NCBI GenBank assembly: GCA_964404895.1
Contig: CAYOLV010000003.1
Coordinates: forward strand, 1 to 64,000
DNA from: JBGSUZ01 sp964404895
Lineage (GTDB): Bacteria > Bacillota > Clostridia > Peptostreptococcales > Acidaminobacteraceae
DNA: 64,000 bases
Direction: 5' to 3'
A model generated the notes under the pieces. It was given only the letters and a program-made list of their open reading frames with translations, made no database searches and had not been told where the DNA came from. The position numbers were made by a program, and so were the translations under genes. Within the stretch, counting starts at the first letter, position 1. Every line of letters starts with the position of its first letter. Positions 8,980-18,479 of the stretch are shown here, in pieces.

Positions 8980-9457
8980 ATTAATCCCCTCCATTTATTG
9001 TCTAAGTATTTGTTTATTATAACCTAGCCTTTTGATAAGAAAAAAAGCTTCTGATCACAAGGTTAGTTCATAACCCGTCGATAGAAATATTTTGATACGA
9101 ATATTAAAAAACATATCAACTTTTTAACTATTGCGACAATTTAGCCTTAAAATAAAAACAATATTTAAACGTATTAGGTGTGTGAGTAATCTATTGTGAA
9201 ATGTTTAAGATATTGTTTCATCATTTAGGTTATTAATTATCATAAATTAAAAACTACAATTTTTCAATGTGTTCAAATAAAACTTTATTTAACATTTTGT
9301 AATATTTAAGTTATTTATAAGTCAAATGTTAAATTTAACTTAACATTTCGAAAAACTTAAATCAATAAATCCACGGGAAAAGTTGCACAATTACTCTATA
9401 GTTTTTTCTATATGCAACTTTTCCACGTGCAATTTAAAATGTTCATACTTTCATTTC
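8980..9457 (-). promoter_or_regulatory. AT-rich oppF-oppA intercistronic region
   Basis: 478 bp without a gene. On the minus strand a good -10 (TATAAT, 9016-9021) lies 37 nt before the oppA start, but the matching -35 position is poor (TTTTTC). A palindrome AAATGTTAA / TTAACATTT lies at 9324-9348. The end next to oppF holds the large inverted repeat listed separately. The region probably gives oppA its own or differential expression. Confidence 0.4.
9372..9429 (-). terminator. Long hairpin after oppF (possible attenuator or mRNA-stabilising stem)
   Basis: Arms GGAAAAGTTGCA (9376-9387) and TGCAACTTTTCC (9413-9424) pair perfectly. They can extend outward through CACG/CGTG with one bulge. A smaller inner repeat TATAG/CTATA lies in the loop. 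There is no strong T-run on the minus side, so it may be a partial terminator or a 3' stabiliser of the oppBCDF message. Confidence 0.5.
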
Positions 9458-10471
9458 TTATTTAGCGGGGTACTTATCGTCCATCAAGTGACAAGCGACC
9501 ATATGTCCTGGAGACACCTCTCTAAGCTGTGGTTCATCCACTGAGCAGCGATCCATTGCATAACGGCATCTCGTTCTGAAACGACAGCCTGACGGTGGAT
9601 TGAGCGGACTTGGTACATCGCCCTCTAAGATAATTCTCTTCTTAGCTCTTGTCACTTCAGGGTCTGGAATCGGAATAGATGAAAGTAAGGATTGGGTATA
9701 TGGGTGTTCTGGTCTTTCATAGAGTTCTGACGCGTCAGTAAGCTCTACCATTTTACCAAGGTACATAACACCAATTCTATCTGAGATATGCTTAACCATT
9801 GAAAGGTCATGGGCAATGAACAGATAAGTGAGACCCAGTTCATTTTGAAGATCCTCAAGCATGTTGACAACTTGAGCTTGAATAGAAACGTCAAGAGCCG
9901 AGATTGGTTCGTCACAGATAATGAAATCTGGGCTTACTGCTAGAGCTCTTGCAATACCGATTCTTTGACGTTGACCGCCTGAGAACTCATGCGGGTAACG
10001 GCTTGAGTGGTCTTTGTTTAAACCTACGCGGTCTAAAAGATCTTCAATAATTTGTGAGCGTTGATCACCACTGGCTAATCCATGGATATCTAAAGCTTCA
10101 CCAATGATGTCGCCAACAGTCATTCTAGAATTTAGAGATGCATATGGATCTTGGAAGATCATTTGCATACGTTTTCTATAAGGCTTTAATTCATGTTCAG
10201 ACATTTTACTGATATCAACGCCATCATAAATGATTTCGCCGCCAGTTGGGTCATAAAGTTTAATAATCGTACGGCCTGTAGTCGATTTACCACAACCCGA
10301 CTCACCTACTAAACCTAGAGTCTCACCTTTACGAATGAAGAAGCTTACATCGTCTACAGCTTTTACATATTTTTTAGTTTTTGCAAAAAAACCGTGATTG
10401 ATTGTAAAATACTTTTTTAAGTTTCTGACCTCAATCAAAATCTCATTATTTGACTTATCTTTAGTAGTCAT
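9458..10471 (-). CDS. oppF: Oligopeptide ABC transporter ATPase OppF
   Basis: A 337-residue ABC ATPase. Walker A GESGCGKST (about residues 54-62), Q-loop MIFQDPYASL, signature SGGQRQRIGIARAL and Walker B FIICDEP are present, followed by the C-terminal oligopeptide-transporter region with the Cys-rich GCRFRTRCRYAMDRC. It powers peptide uptake with OppD. Its ATG overlaps the oppD stop (TAATG), and AAGGAGG lies 11 nt upstream inside oppD. Confidence 0.95.
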   Translation of the reverse strand: MTTKDKSNNEILIEVRNLKKYFTINHGFFAKTKKYVKAVDDVSFFIRKGETLGLVGESGCGKSTTGRTIIKLYDPTGGEIIYDGVDISKMSEHELKPYRKRMQMIFQDPYASLNSRMTVGDIIGEALDIHGLASGDQRSQIIEDLLDRVGLNKDHSSRYPHEFSGGQRQRIGIARALAVSPDFIICDEPISALDVSIQAQVVNMLEDLQNELGLTYLFIAHDLSMVKHISDRIGVMYLGKMVELTDASELYERPEHPYTQSLLSSIPIPDPEVTRAKKRIILEGDVPSPLNPPSGCRFRTRCRYAMDRCSVDEPQLREVSPGHMVACHLMDDKYPAK

Positions 10472-11490
10472 TAAAGTTCAACCCTCCTTACGCCAGTTTC
10501 CAACTGCACTTTAGGCGCATCTTTGTGATGAACCCAGCACATTGCACGGTGTCCTGGAGTTGATTCATAGTACTCAGGAATATGTTCTTGGCAAATTTTC
10601 ATTGTGTAAGGGCATCTTGCTGCGAAAGGACAGCCAAGTGGTGGTTTGATAAGGTCTGGAGGTGATCCTGGAATCGGAACCAAACGTGTTTTGTGCCCTT
10701 GGTCTAATCTTGGAATAGATTTAAGAAGACCCATTGTATAAGGATGCATAGGGTTGTAGAAGATCTCTTCCGCACTGCCTTCTTCCATAATCAAGCCGCC
10801 GTACATAACTACAATTCTTGAACAAACGTCAGCAACAACACCCAAGTCATGAGTAATCAAGATGATGGATGTGTTTACTTTATCTTTCAACTCTTTTAAA
10901 AGTTCAAGAATTTGAGCTTGAATTGTAACGTCAAGTGCTGTTGTTGGCTCATCTGCAATCAGTAAGTCTGGTTGACAAGAGAGGGCAATCGCAATCATCG
11001 CTCTTTGTCTCATACCACCTGAGAATTCATGAGGGTAGTTGTCGATACGAGAGTCTGGTGAAGGAATACCTACCATACGAAGCATTTCTATCGCTTTTTC
11101 TCTAGCATCTTTTTTGTTTAAACCTTGGTGACGAATAACTGCTTCCATGATTTGATCGCCAACCGTATAAACAGGATTGAGCGATGTCATTGGATCTTGG
11201 AAGATCATTGCGATTTGATTACCACGAATAGCCATCATTTCGCTTTTTGATTTTTTAACAAGGTCTTCACCTTTAAAGAAGACTTCGCCCTCTTTAATAG
11301 TCCCAGGATATTGGAGCAATCTCATGATGGACATGGAAGTAACTGATTTACCAGAACCCGATTCTCCAACGATACCGATTGCTTGACCTTTTTCTACGCT
11401 AAAACTTACCCCTCTTACCGATTGGACTTCGCCAACATGGGTAAAGAAGGAGGTTTTCATATTTTTAACCTCTAAAATTCTTTCAGCCAT
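10471..11490 (-). CDS. oppD: Oligopeptide ABC transporter ATPase OppD
   Basis: A 339-residue ABC ATPase with Walker A GESGSGKS (about residues 40-47), MIFQDPMTSLNP, signature SGGMRQR and Walker B LLIADEPTTALD. The C-terminal oligo_HPY-type segment has GCPFAARCPYTMKIC. It partners OppF. A 17-nt gap separates it from oppC, and the stop overlaps the oppF start by one base. Confidence 0.95.
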   Translation of the reverse strand: MAERILEVKNMKTSFFTHVGEVQSVRGVSFSVEKGQAIGIVGESGSGKSVTSMSIMRLLQYPGTIKEGEVFFKGEDLVKKSKSEMMAIRGNQIAMIFQDPMTSLNPVYTVGDQIMEAVIRHQGLNKKDAREKAIEMLRMVGIPSPDSRIDNYPHEFSGGMRQRAMIAIALSCQPDLLIADEPTTALDVTIQAQILELLKELKDKVNTSIILITHDLGVVADVCSRIVVMYGGLIMEEGSAEEIFYNPMHPYTMGLLKSIPRLDQGHKTRLVPIPGSPPDLIKPPLGCPFAARCPYTMKICQEHIPEYYESTPGHRAMCWVHHKDAPKVQLETGVRRVEL

Positions 11491-11507
11491 TGTTTGGTTA
11501 CCCCTTT

Positions 11508-12707
11508 CTATTTTCTGAGTCTTGGGTCTAGGGCGTCTCTAAGTCCATCGCCTAGGAAGTTAAATGACAATACTGTAAGGGAAATGAAGAATGAAGGAAT
11601 GAACAATTGGTACGGATATGTTCTAAGTCCTGCCATTGCGTCATTTGCCAGTGTACCCCAAGAAGCTTGCGGTGCTGATACACCAAGACCTATAAATGAA
11701 AGGAATGCCTCTGTGAAGATTGCGCTTGGAACCATCATTGCAAGTGATACGATGATAGGACCCATTGCGTTTGGAATTAAATGTTTCGCCATAATTCTCC
11801 ATGTGCTTGCACCAAGGGTTCGCGCTGCAAGAACAAATTCGTTTTCTTTAATACTGAGTACCTGACCACGAACAAGACGTGCCATTGTTACCCAGTAAAC
11901 GGACCCCAGTGCGACCATGATGGTCCCCAGTCCTGCTCCCATAACAACCATCAACAAGATAACGTAAAGGAGTAGTGGGATGGTGTTGATGATATCTACG
12001 ATACGCATCATCAAGTTGTCGACACTGCCGCCGATGTAACCCGAAATACCGCCGTAAATAACACCGATGAAGAATTGTACTAACGTTGCCATTAAAGCAA
12101 TTGTAAGAGAAATTCTCGCGCCGTAAATATTTCTGATGAAGATATCACGACCCAGTGTATCTGTACCGAACCAATATGTTTTATTGAATACTTTCTTGAT
12201 GTTTTTAACAGCTACTTCTTGATTATCTACTGTTAATTTATAAGCAGCAATATTTGCATCGTTTCTAGCTTTTGCTGCCAATTGGTAGTCAATCTTGATT
12301 GTGTGTCCGTTAACGTCATAAGATCTGTATTTCAAAATTTTGTTGTCTTCTGTGGGTGTAAAGCCTTGAACAGCTTTCCCATTTTTAGTGAACTCAATCA
12401 ATCTGTATTCTTTATGGATGTAGTAGTAATGGCCGTCAATTTCAACAAGTGCCACTGTTGGTGGAACACTTGCCATTTTTAAGTCTTGATCTGAGTAAGA
12501 AAACTTAGAAATCAAAGGACCGCCTACAGCTAAAATGACCATAAAGACGATAATGATAAGACCGAAAATTGAGAGTTTGTTATGTTTGAGTCTTCTCCAA
12601 ACATCTTCCCAATAGGTCAAACTTTTACGAACAATTTTATCTTTGATAATCTCTTCACGTGGGACTGTTTCCCACATATCCGGGGTTATTTTCAACTGAT
12701 CTGCCAT
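11508..12707 (-). CDS. oppC: Oligopeptide ABC transporter permease OppC, with large extracellular insertion
   Basis: A 399-residue inner-membrane permease. The N-terminal segment (about residues 40-68) contains the first membrane helix. The usual permease core begins at WFGTDTLGRDIF (about residue 178) and includes the EAA loop RTLGASTWRIMAKHLIPNA. Between them lie about 100 extra residues rich in Lys/Tyr/Asp, with no membrane helix. Typical OppC proteins have about 300 residues, so the extra length is an insertion in the first external loop, where the substrate-binding protein docks. AGGAGG precedes the ATG. Confidence 0.93.
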   Translation of the reverse strand: MADQLKITPDMWETVPREEIIKDKIVRKSLTYWEDVWRRLKHNKLSIFGLIIIVFMVILAVGGPLISKFSYSDQDLKMASVPPTVALVEIDGHYYYIHKEYRLIEFTKNGKAVQGFTPTEDNKILKYRSYDVNGHTIKIDYQLAAKARNDANIAAYKLTVDNQEVAVKNIKKVFNKTYWFGTDTLGRDIFIRNIYGARISLTIALMATLVQFFIGVIYGGISGYIGGSVDNLMMRIVDIINTIPLLLYVILLMVVMGAGLGTIMVALGSVYWVTMARLVRGQVLSIKENEFVLAARTLGASTWRIMAKHLIPNAMGPIIVSLAMMVPSAIFTEAFLSFIGLGVSAPQASWGTLANDAMAGLRTYPYQLFIPSFFISLTVLSFNFLGDGLRDALDPRLRK

Positions 12708-12716
12708 ATGATCCTC

Positions 12717-13637
12717 CTATTCGCCCAATTTAATTCTCGGATCAATAAATCCGTATAAGATGTCGACAATGAAGATCATTGTAATAGAGAAAGCTGCATA
12801 GAAGATGGTAGTTCCCATCAATACAGTATAATCACGATTACCAACACTTTCGACGAAGTACTTACCCATTCCAGGGATCGCAAAGATTTTTTCGATAACG
12901 AATGAACCTGTCATAATTGATGCGACCATTGGCCCTAAGTAAGTAACAACTGGGATCAAGGCATTTTTTAAGGCATGTTTAGCAATAACAATGATTTCTG
13001 GAAGTCCTTTTGCACGAGCTGTTCTGATATAGTCTTGCTGCATAACTTCAAGCAAGCTGGATCTTGTGAGTCTGGATACAAACGCGAGTGAGTAACCTGA
13101 TAAAGCAATAACTGGTCCAACGTAGTGTTTCCATGTGCCAATACCAAAAGGTGGCAACCAGCCTAGTTTTGCACTGAAGAAGTGAAGAATCAGTGCCCCC
13201 AAAACGAAGCTTGGAACTGCAACGCCGAGTGTAGCCAAAATTGTAACCACGTAATCTTCCCATTTGTTTTGTTTAAGTGCCGAAACAATACCGGCTGGAA
13301 TGCCGAGGGTAATGATCACAAGTGTTGCAAGGAGACCTAATTTAGCTGAAATTGGGAAACCTGCTGCGATAAGGTCAGTAACCTCAACACCTACACGTTT
13401 GAACGATGGTCCCATGTCTAAGGTGAATACACCTTTCATGTAGTCCAAATACTGCATCCATAGCGGATCGTTGAAGTGGTACTTTTCGTTTAACGCTTGA
13501 ATTACCGCTTCTGGCAATGCTTTCTCACCAGTGAACGGACCTCCTGGAATAATTCTCATGAGGAAAAACGTGAGTGTCGCTACAAACAACAGGGTGATAA
13601 ACATTGAGATTAATCGTTTAAAGATATACTTTCCCAA
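12717..13637 (-). CDS. oppB: Oligopeptide ABC transporter permease OppB
   Basis: A 306-residue permease with the standard N-terminal helix ending LMRIIPGGPF and the EAA loop RAKGLPEIIVIAKHALKNA. It forms the channel with OppC. The longest frame begins at a TTG at 13655, but AAAGGAG lies inside it, 8 nt before a second TTG at 13637 that gives MGKYIFKRL, the usual OppB beginning, so that start is preferred. It is the first gene of the opp operon. Confidence 0.94.
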   Translation of the reverse strand: MGKYIFKRLISMFITLLFVATLTFFLMRIIPGGPFTGEKALPEAVIQALNEKYHFNDPLWMQYLDYMKGVFTLDMGPSFKRVGVEVTDLIAAGFPISAKLGLLATLVIITLGIPAGIVSALKQNKWEDYVVTILATLGVAVPSFVLGALILHFFSAKLGWLPPFGIGTWKHYVGPVIALSGYSLAFVSRLTRSSLLEVMQQDYIRTARAKGLPEIIVIAKHALKNALIPVVTYLGPMVASIMTGSFVIEKIFAIPGMGKYFVESVGNRDYTVLMGTTIFYAAFSITMIFIVDILYGFIDPRIKLGE

Positions 13638-13687
13638 GATATCAACTCCTTTCAAAAGTTAGTCCGAGAGTTTCGTCGTTTTTCAAT

Positions 13688-13734
13688 ATTTGAAATGCCC
13701 CCTTCTGCAAACTTGCAGTTTTTAGATTTCAAAT
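13688..13734 (-). promoter_or_regulatory. Structured 5' leader of oppB
   Basis: Nested inverted repeats: outer arms ATTTGAAAT / ATTTCAAAT (13688-13696 and 13726-13734) enclose a hairpin CTGCAA/TTGCAG (13705-13718). It lies in the transcribed leader between the cre site and the oppB ribosome site. No known riboswitch class was recognised. Confidence 0.4.
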
Positions 13735-13779
13735 CGTGAAAAAAAGGCTGTAAAACTTACAGAGACCATAAAAAAATTT

Positions 13780-13793
13780 TGTAACCGGTTTCA
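13780..13793 (-). promoter_or_regulatory. CcpA cre site in the opp leader
   Basis: TGTAACCGGTTTCA fits the catabolite-responsive consensus TGWAANCGNTNWCA at every position, on both strands. It lies about 30 nt downstream of the predicted transcription start, where bound CcpA usually blocks elongation. This suggests glucose repression of peptide uptake. Confidence 0.65.
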
Positions 13794-13826
13794 ACACATA
13801 AAAACCCGTTGTTTGTATTATTATTA

Positions 13827-13855
13827 ATAATAAGCCCAAAATAGGCAAAACACAA
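13827..13855 (-). promoter_or_regulatory. Predicted sigma-A promoter of the opp operon
   Basis: On the minus strand: -35 TTGTGT, a 17-bp spacer and -10 TATTAT, about 190 nt before the oppB start. The remaining stretch from 13860 to 14108 is AT-rich and shows no gene. Confidence 0.5.
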
Positions 13856-14108
13856 GCATTTCAAAGGATTGAGGCGTTAAGGTTTTGTAACATTTGTACG
13901 ATTAACTGTTTCAGATTCGTGTTTTATCAACTAACAACTTAATGTTTTTTAAGGAATTGTCACATGAGAATTTTTACAAATTGATTTATTTCTTGCACTT
14001 CTATATCTATTTCCTGCAGTATTTTGTTTATTCAAATATTTCACTATATAATTTTTTCAATGCATTTAAAAATAAGGATTTCGGAAACCCTCCCTTTTCA
14101 AAAAATGA

Positions 14109-14141
14109 AAGAGCGGTTCTCATCAAATGAGAATCGCTCTT
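14109..14141 (-). terminator. Terminator of pcrA-ligA
   Basis: Inverted repeat with 15-nt arms (14109-14123 and 14127-14141, one mismatch) and a 3-nt loop. On the minus strand it is followed by TCATTTTTT. It lies 55 nt after the ligA stop. Confidence 0.85.
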
Positions 14142-14196
14142 AACAATTCTTAAAAAAGTGATAAAACTTACTAATTATATCGGAATTCCTTGAAAT

Positions 14197-16200
14197 TTAG
14201 CCTTTAAGATCTGCTAACATCTTCTCAAATGCTTCTTCATCTAAAGTAGCAACGCCAAGGCTCTCAGCTTTTTCGAGCTTCGAACCCGCCTCTTCGCCAT
14301 AGACCACATAAGTGGTTTTTTTACTGACACTGCCCGCTACTTTTCCACCTAAGGACTCAATCAACTCTTTAATCTCTTCACGCTTATAGCGTGACAAAGT
14401 TCCCGTTACCACAAAAGTCATCTCTTTGAGGATTTGAGTTTCTTCAGAAGGAACTTCTTTTAGGTAGAGGGTATTAACCCCAGCCTGGATTAATTTATCC
14501 AATTTTTCCTGTTGATCTTCATTTTCAAAGAAGGTAATAATGCTTTCTGCCATTTTTTGACCGATTTCTTCTGCCATAATCAACTCTTCTTTAGTCGACC
14601 GTTGAATTCTATCTAATGATTTAAAGTGTTTTGCTAGGGTCTCAGAAGCTTTGGCACCCACTAGAGGAATACCTAAACCGCTTAACAGTTTCCCTAAGTC
14701 ATTGTGTTTGGAATTTTCTACAGCTTCTAAAATATTGTCAACAGACTTGCTGCCTAGTCTTTCCAATTGAATAAGGGCATCATAATGATCCTTTAAATAG
14801 TAGAGATCACTATAGTCGGAAACAAAGCCTTCCTTAATAAGCAACTCAATAACCGCTTCTCCCACACCATCAATATTCATGGCTGGCCTTGAAACAAAAT
14901 GGGTGATTGACCGAGATGCTTTTGCAGGACACTCAGGGTTTTGGCACCTTAATGCAACTTCACCCACTTGGCGTAAAGCTTCTCCACCACATACAGGGCA
15001 ATGGGTTGGCAACTCGTAAGGCGACGTCCCCTCGGGTCTCTTTTCAAGAACCACACTGACCACTGCAGGAATAACATCTCCCGCTTTTTGAATTAAGACA
15101 TAATCGCCCACGCGAATGTCCTTTTCTCTAATAAAATCTTGATTGTGAAGCGTGGCGTAAGTCACGACAGAGCCCGCTACACTCACCGGCTCAAACTCTG
15201 CCTTAGGGGTAATGACCCCAGTTCTTCCAACCTGCAAAATAATATCTTTGATTACGGTTTCCTTTTCTTCAGCAGGGAACTTGTAAGCGATGGCCCACTT
15301 TGGACTCTTTGCCTTTACCCCTAATTGATCTCTCAAGTCAAATTCATTGACCTTAACCACAAGACCGTCAATGTCGAAGGATAAGCTATGTCGTTCATTT
15401 TCCGCCACTTCACAATAGGTCACAATTTCTTCTAGGGAATGGTACGTTCGCGTTTGGGATACTTTAAAGCCCAGAGATGCTAATTTTTCTAAGCTTTCAT
15501 CGTGACGACTTAAACCTAGTTCGCCCTTTAAAATATCAAAAACAAATATATCAAGGGGGCGGCTTGCTGTAATTTTCGAGTCTAGTTGTCTCAAACTACC
15601 TGCCGCTGCATTTCTAGGATTGGCAAAAGTCTGAAGTCCCGCCATTTCCTGAGCTTCATTCAAGGAGACAAATCCCTCTTTAGACAAGAAGACTTCCCCT
15701 CTGACCACCACATCCACCGGTTCTTTTAATCTTAGGGGAATGGACTTTACCGTTTTCAGGTTTTCAGTGACATCCTCCCCAATACTGCCATCTCCACGGG
15801 TAGCCCCTTTGACAAAAATCCCTTTTTCATAAGTCAGTGCAACACTGAGGCCATCTATTTTATATTCCAGTACATAACTTGGTTTCCGAGTAGCTTCTTG
15901 AAGGACTTTTCGTTCGAAGTCGTATAAATCTTCTGCATTGTATGCATTGTCCAAACTAAGCAGTCTGACAGGGTGAGCCACTTGCTCAAAAGCGCTTAAG
16001 GCCTTCCCCCCTACGCGTTGACTGGGCGAATCTCCTCGCTTCAAAGCAGGATAGTCAGTCTCCAGTTGAATTAAAGCTTTCATTAATTGATCATATTCCG
16101 CATCGGTTATCGTGGGTTGATCCAAATTATAATACAAGTGACTGTGGTGCTCTATTTCTTCAATGAGTTTGTTGTAACGTTCTAAAATGGCATCTCCCAT
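14197..16200 (-). CDS. ligA: NAD-dependent DNA ligase LigA
   Basis: A 667-residue ligase that seals nicks in replication and repair. An Ia domain with HSHLYYN and DAEYDQL is followed by the adenylation motif EYKIDG with the AMP-accepting K114. OB-fold residues come next, then a four-Cys zinc finger (CPVC...CQNPEC, about residues 402-425), helix-hairpin-helix repeats and a C-terminal BRCT domain (about 590-665). The length is normal. It starts 11 nt after pcrA, with AGAGGA before the ATG, so it is co-transcribed. Confidence 0.97.
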   Translation of the reverse strand: MGDAILERYNKLIEEIEHHSHLYYNLDQPTITDAEYDQLMKALIQLETDYPALKRGDSPSQRVGGKALSAFEQVAHPVRLLSLDNAYNAEDLYDFERKVLQEATRKPSYVLEYKIDGLSVALTYEKGIFVKGATRGDGSIGEDVTENLKTVKSIPLRLKEPVDVVVRGEVFLSKEGFVSLNEAQEMAGLQTFANPRNAAAGSLRQLDSKITASRPLDIFVFDILKGELGLSRHDESLEKLASLGFKVSQTRTYHSLEEIVTYCEVAENERHSLSFDIDGLVVKVNEFDLRDQLGVKAKSPKWAIAYKFPAEEKETVIKDIILQVGRTGVITPKAEFEPVSVAGSVVTYATLHNQDFIREKDIRVGDYVLIQKAGDVIPAVVSVVLEKRPEGTSPYELPTHCPVCGGEALRQVGEVALRCQNPECPAKASRSITHFVSRPAMNIDGVGEAVIELLIKEGFVSDYSDLYYLKDHYDALIQLERLGSKSVDNILEAVENSKHNDLGKLLSGLGIPLVGAKASETLAKHFKSLDRIQRSTKEELIMAEEIGQKMAESIITFFENEDQQEKLDKLIQAGVNTLYLKEVPSEETQILKEMTFVVTGTLSRYKREEIKELIESLGGKVAGSVSKKTTYVVYGEEAGSKLEKAESLGVATLDEEAFEKMLADLKG

Positions 16201-16211
16201 AAAAAAATCCT

Positions 16212-18461
16212 CTATTCTACAATTTCAAGGGGTGCAATACTTAAGTCCAGTTGCTTGATACCCTTGTTTTTGAAGGCGATGGTTGCGACTTGAGTTTCTT
16301 TCTCCTTCTTAATGGTGATGATGGTCCCGTCACCAAAAACTTTATGTTTGACCTTAGTACCAATAGACAGCTCAGAGGTATCTGTAAGGGGTCTTGTCAC
16401 TGTTTTTACAGAGGCAGCGAAACCGCCTTTTCCAGGGAAAGGCTTGCTGTAATTAGCGTTGTGCCCTTCATTGGGGTCATCTGAAAAGTTGTTGTAGCGT
16501 CTTTGATAATTTGACTGATAACCCGTTTGCTTTTCTTCATTGAGAAGCATAATCAAGTCCTGGGGAATTTCACCTATAAAACGTGAAGGTGAATTGTTAG
16601 AAGTTCGACCATAGAGCATTCTGCCATAAGCATTGGTCAAATAAAGCAATTCTTCGGCTCTGGTAATCCCAACATAGGCAAGTCTTCTTTCTTCCTCTAA
16701 GTCCCCATCGCCGTCTATGGCTCTGGCCGTTGGGAAGATTTGCTCTTCAAGACCGACCAAGAAGACAATAGGATACTCTAAACCTTTTGCACTGTGTAAG
16801 GTCATAAGGGTCACAAGGTCATTGGTCTCCTTTAATCCGTCGAGGTCAGACATGAGGCTCACTTCCGCTAAGAACGTTTCTAAACTTGGGTCTTCTGAAC
16901 GGGCTTCAAATTGTTGCGCCACAGTCCATAATTCCTTAATATTTTCCAATCTGGTCGTGGCTTCAATGGTGTTTTCAGCTTTAAGCTCCGCCACATAACC
17001 CATTTTTTCCCCAATGGTCTCAATGATTTCTGAAACCCGTAGGTCTTCCTTATTTTGAATAAAAGGCAAGAGTCCTGAAACAAAGCTTTTAACCCCTTCT
17101 GCTGCCTTTGCCGTTACTAATTTTTCGTCCACTGCAATCATGGCAGCTTCTAGTGTATTCACGTCTCTCTCTTGACAGAGGGCGAGGATATTTTCAATGG
17201 ATTTAGCCCCAATGCCTCGTTTCGGTACATTGATCATTCTGGCAAAGGCGACTTCGTCACGGGGGTTTTGAACCAATCTTAAATAGGCCATGATGTTTTT
17301 TATTTCAAGGCGTTCGTAGAAGCGGTAGCCTCCAACAATGTTGTATTCAATCCCGTATTTGAGCAAACCTTCTTCTATAGCTCGGGACTGTGCATTGGTT
17401 CTGTAAAGAATGGCAAAATCGCTGTAATTTCGTTTTTGACCACTGACCAAGCGTTCAATTTCCTCTGCAATAAACCTAGCTTCGTCGTATTCCGAAGCTG
17501 CGCGGTAGTACTTGATGGTTTCACCTTGGGTTTTAAGCGTCCAGAGGGTCTTGTCCTTACGCTCAGAATTGTTTTGAATGACTCCGTTGGCCGCATCTAA
17601 AATCAATTGAGTGGATCTGTAGTTTTGCTCTAATTTGATGAATTTCGCATCAGCGAAGTCTTTCTCAAAGTCTCTAATGTTGCGAATATCTGCCCCTCGC
17701 CAACCGTAGATAGATTGGTCAATGTCGCCTACTACACAGACGTTGCCGTGATATTTTGACAGCATTTTAATGAGTTTGTATTGGGCTTTGTTGGTGTCCT
17801 GATATTCGTCTACATGAATGTATTGGAATTTTTTCTGATAGTATTCACAGACTTCTGGATTTTTTTCCAGCAAGCGAATCACTTGAATGAGTAAGTCATC
17901 AAAGTCCATGGCGTTGTTCCGAACTAAAGTTTCCTGATAGGTTCTGTAGACTTTTTCCACTGCAATAGTGATATAATCTTTGCCGCCCTGAGCCTTGTAG
18001 GCGTCTGGGTCTAGCATTTCATTTTTAGCTTGGCTGATTTGAGCGTGAATGGCTCTAGCCGGAAGCCGTTTGTCATCTATTTCATGCTTTTTAAGGGCTT
18101 GCTTTACGACTGTCATTTGGTCGTCGCTGTCATAAATGACAAAATCCCTGCCGTAGCCAATTTTGTCAGCGTCTCGTCTGAGCATTTTTACGGCTATACT
18201 ATGGAAAGTTCCCATCCACATAGCACCAGCAATGGGGCCAATAATGCGCTCTACCCTGCTGATCATTTCTTTAGATGCCTTGTTGGTAAAGGTAAATGCC
18301 AAAATATTGCTAGGGAAAACTTGTTTATCTTCTATTAAATGAGCGATTCTATGGGTCAGAACCCGAGTCTTGCCAGAGCCAGCACCTGCCAAAATCAATA
18401 CAGGTCCTTCAGTTGTCACGACCGCTAATCGCTGCTCTTCATTCAGTGCGGACAAATCCAT
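16212..18461 (-). CDS. pcrA: UvrD/PcrA-type ATP-dependent DNA helicase
   Basis: A 749-residue superfamily 1A 3'-5' helicase. It has the N-terminal ALNEEQRLAV Q-motif, Walker A LAGAGSGKT (about residues 26-34), motif II VDEYQDTN, motif III GDIDQSIYGWRGA, motif IV QNYRS, and later motifs TLHSAKGLEYP and RRLAYVGITRA. The C-terminal about 70 residues form the RNA-polymerase-binding Tudor-like tail (GTKVKHKVFGDGTI). AGGAGG precedes the ATG. The upstream LexA box suggests SOS control with ligA. Confidence 0.96.
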   Translation of the reverse strand: MDLSALNEEQRLAVVTTEGPVLILAGAGSGKTRVLTHRIAHLIEDKQVFPSNILAFTFTNKASKEMISRVERIIGPIAGAMWMGTFHSIAVKMLRRDADKIGYGRDFVIYDSDDQMTVVKQALKKHEIDDKRLPARAIHAQISQAKNEMLDPDAYKAQGGKDYITIAVEKVYRTYQETLVRNNAMDFDDLLIQVIRLLEKNPEVCEYYQKKFQYIHVDEYQDTNKAQYKLIKMLSKYHGNVCVVGDIDQSIYGWRGADIRNIRDFEKDFADAKFIKLEQNYRSTQLILDAANGVIQNNSERKDKTLWTLKTQGETIKYYRAASEYDEARFIAEEIERLVSGQKRNYSDFAILYRTNAQSRAIEEGLLKYGIEYNIVGGYRFYERLEIKNIMAYLRLVQNPRDEVAFARMINVPKRGIGAKSIENILALCQERDVNTLEAAMIAVDEKLVTAKAAEGVKSFVSGLLPFIQNKEDLRVSEIIETIGEKMGYVAELKAENTIEATTRLENIKELWTVAQQFEARSEDPSLETFLAEVSLMSDLDGLKETNDLVTLMTLHSAKGLEYPIVFLVGLEEQIFPTARAIDGDGDLEEERRLAYVGITRAEELLYLTNAYGRMLYGRTSNNSPSRFIGEIPQDLIMLLNEEKQTGYQSNYQRRYNNFSDDPNEGHNANYSKPFPGKGGFAASVKTVTRPLTDTSELSIGTKVKHKVFGDGTIITIKKEKETQVATIAFKNKGIKQLDLSIAPLEIVE

Positions 18462-18479
18462 AAAAATCCTCCTATTTTA

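Noticed and set aside
13942..14130. 62-residue Phe/Tyr-rich plus-strand frame
   Set aside because: It lies in AT-rich intergenic DNA, runs into the ligA terminator and lacks a ribosome site.
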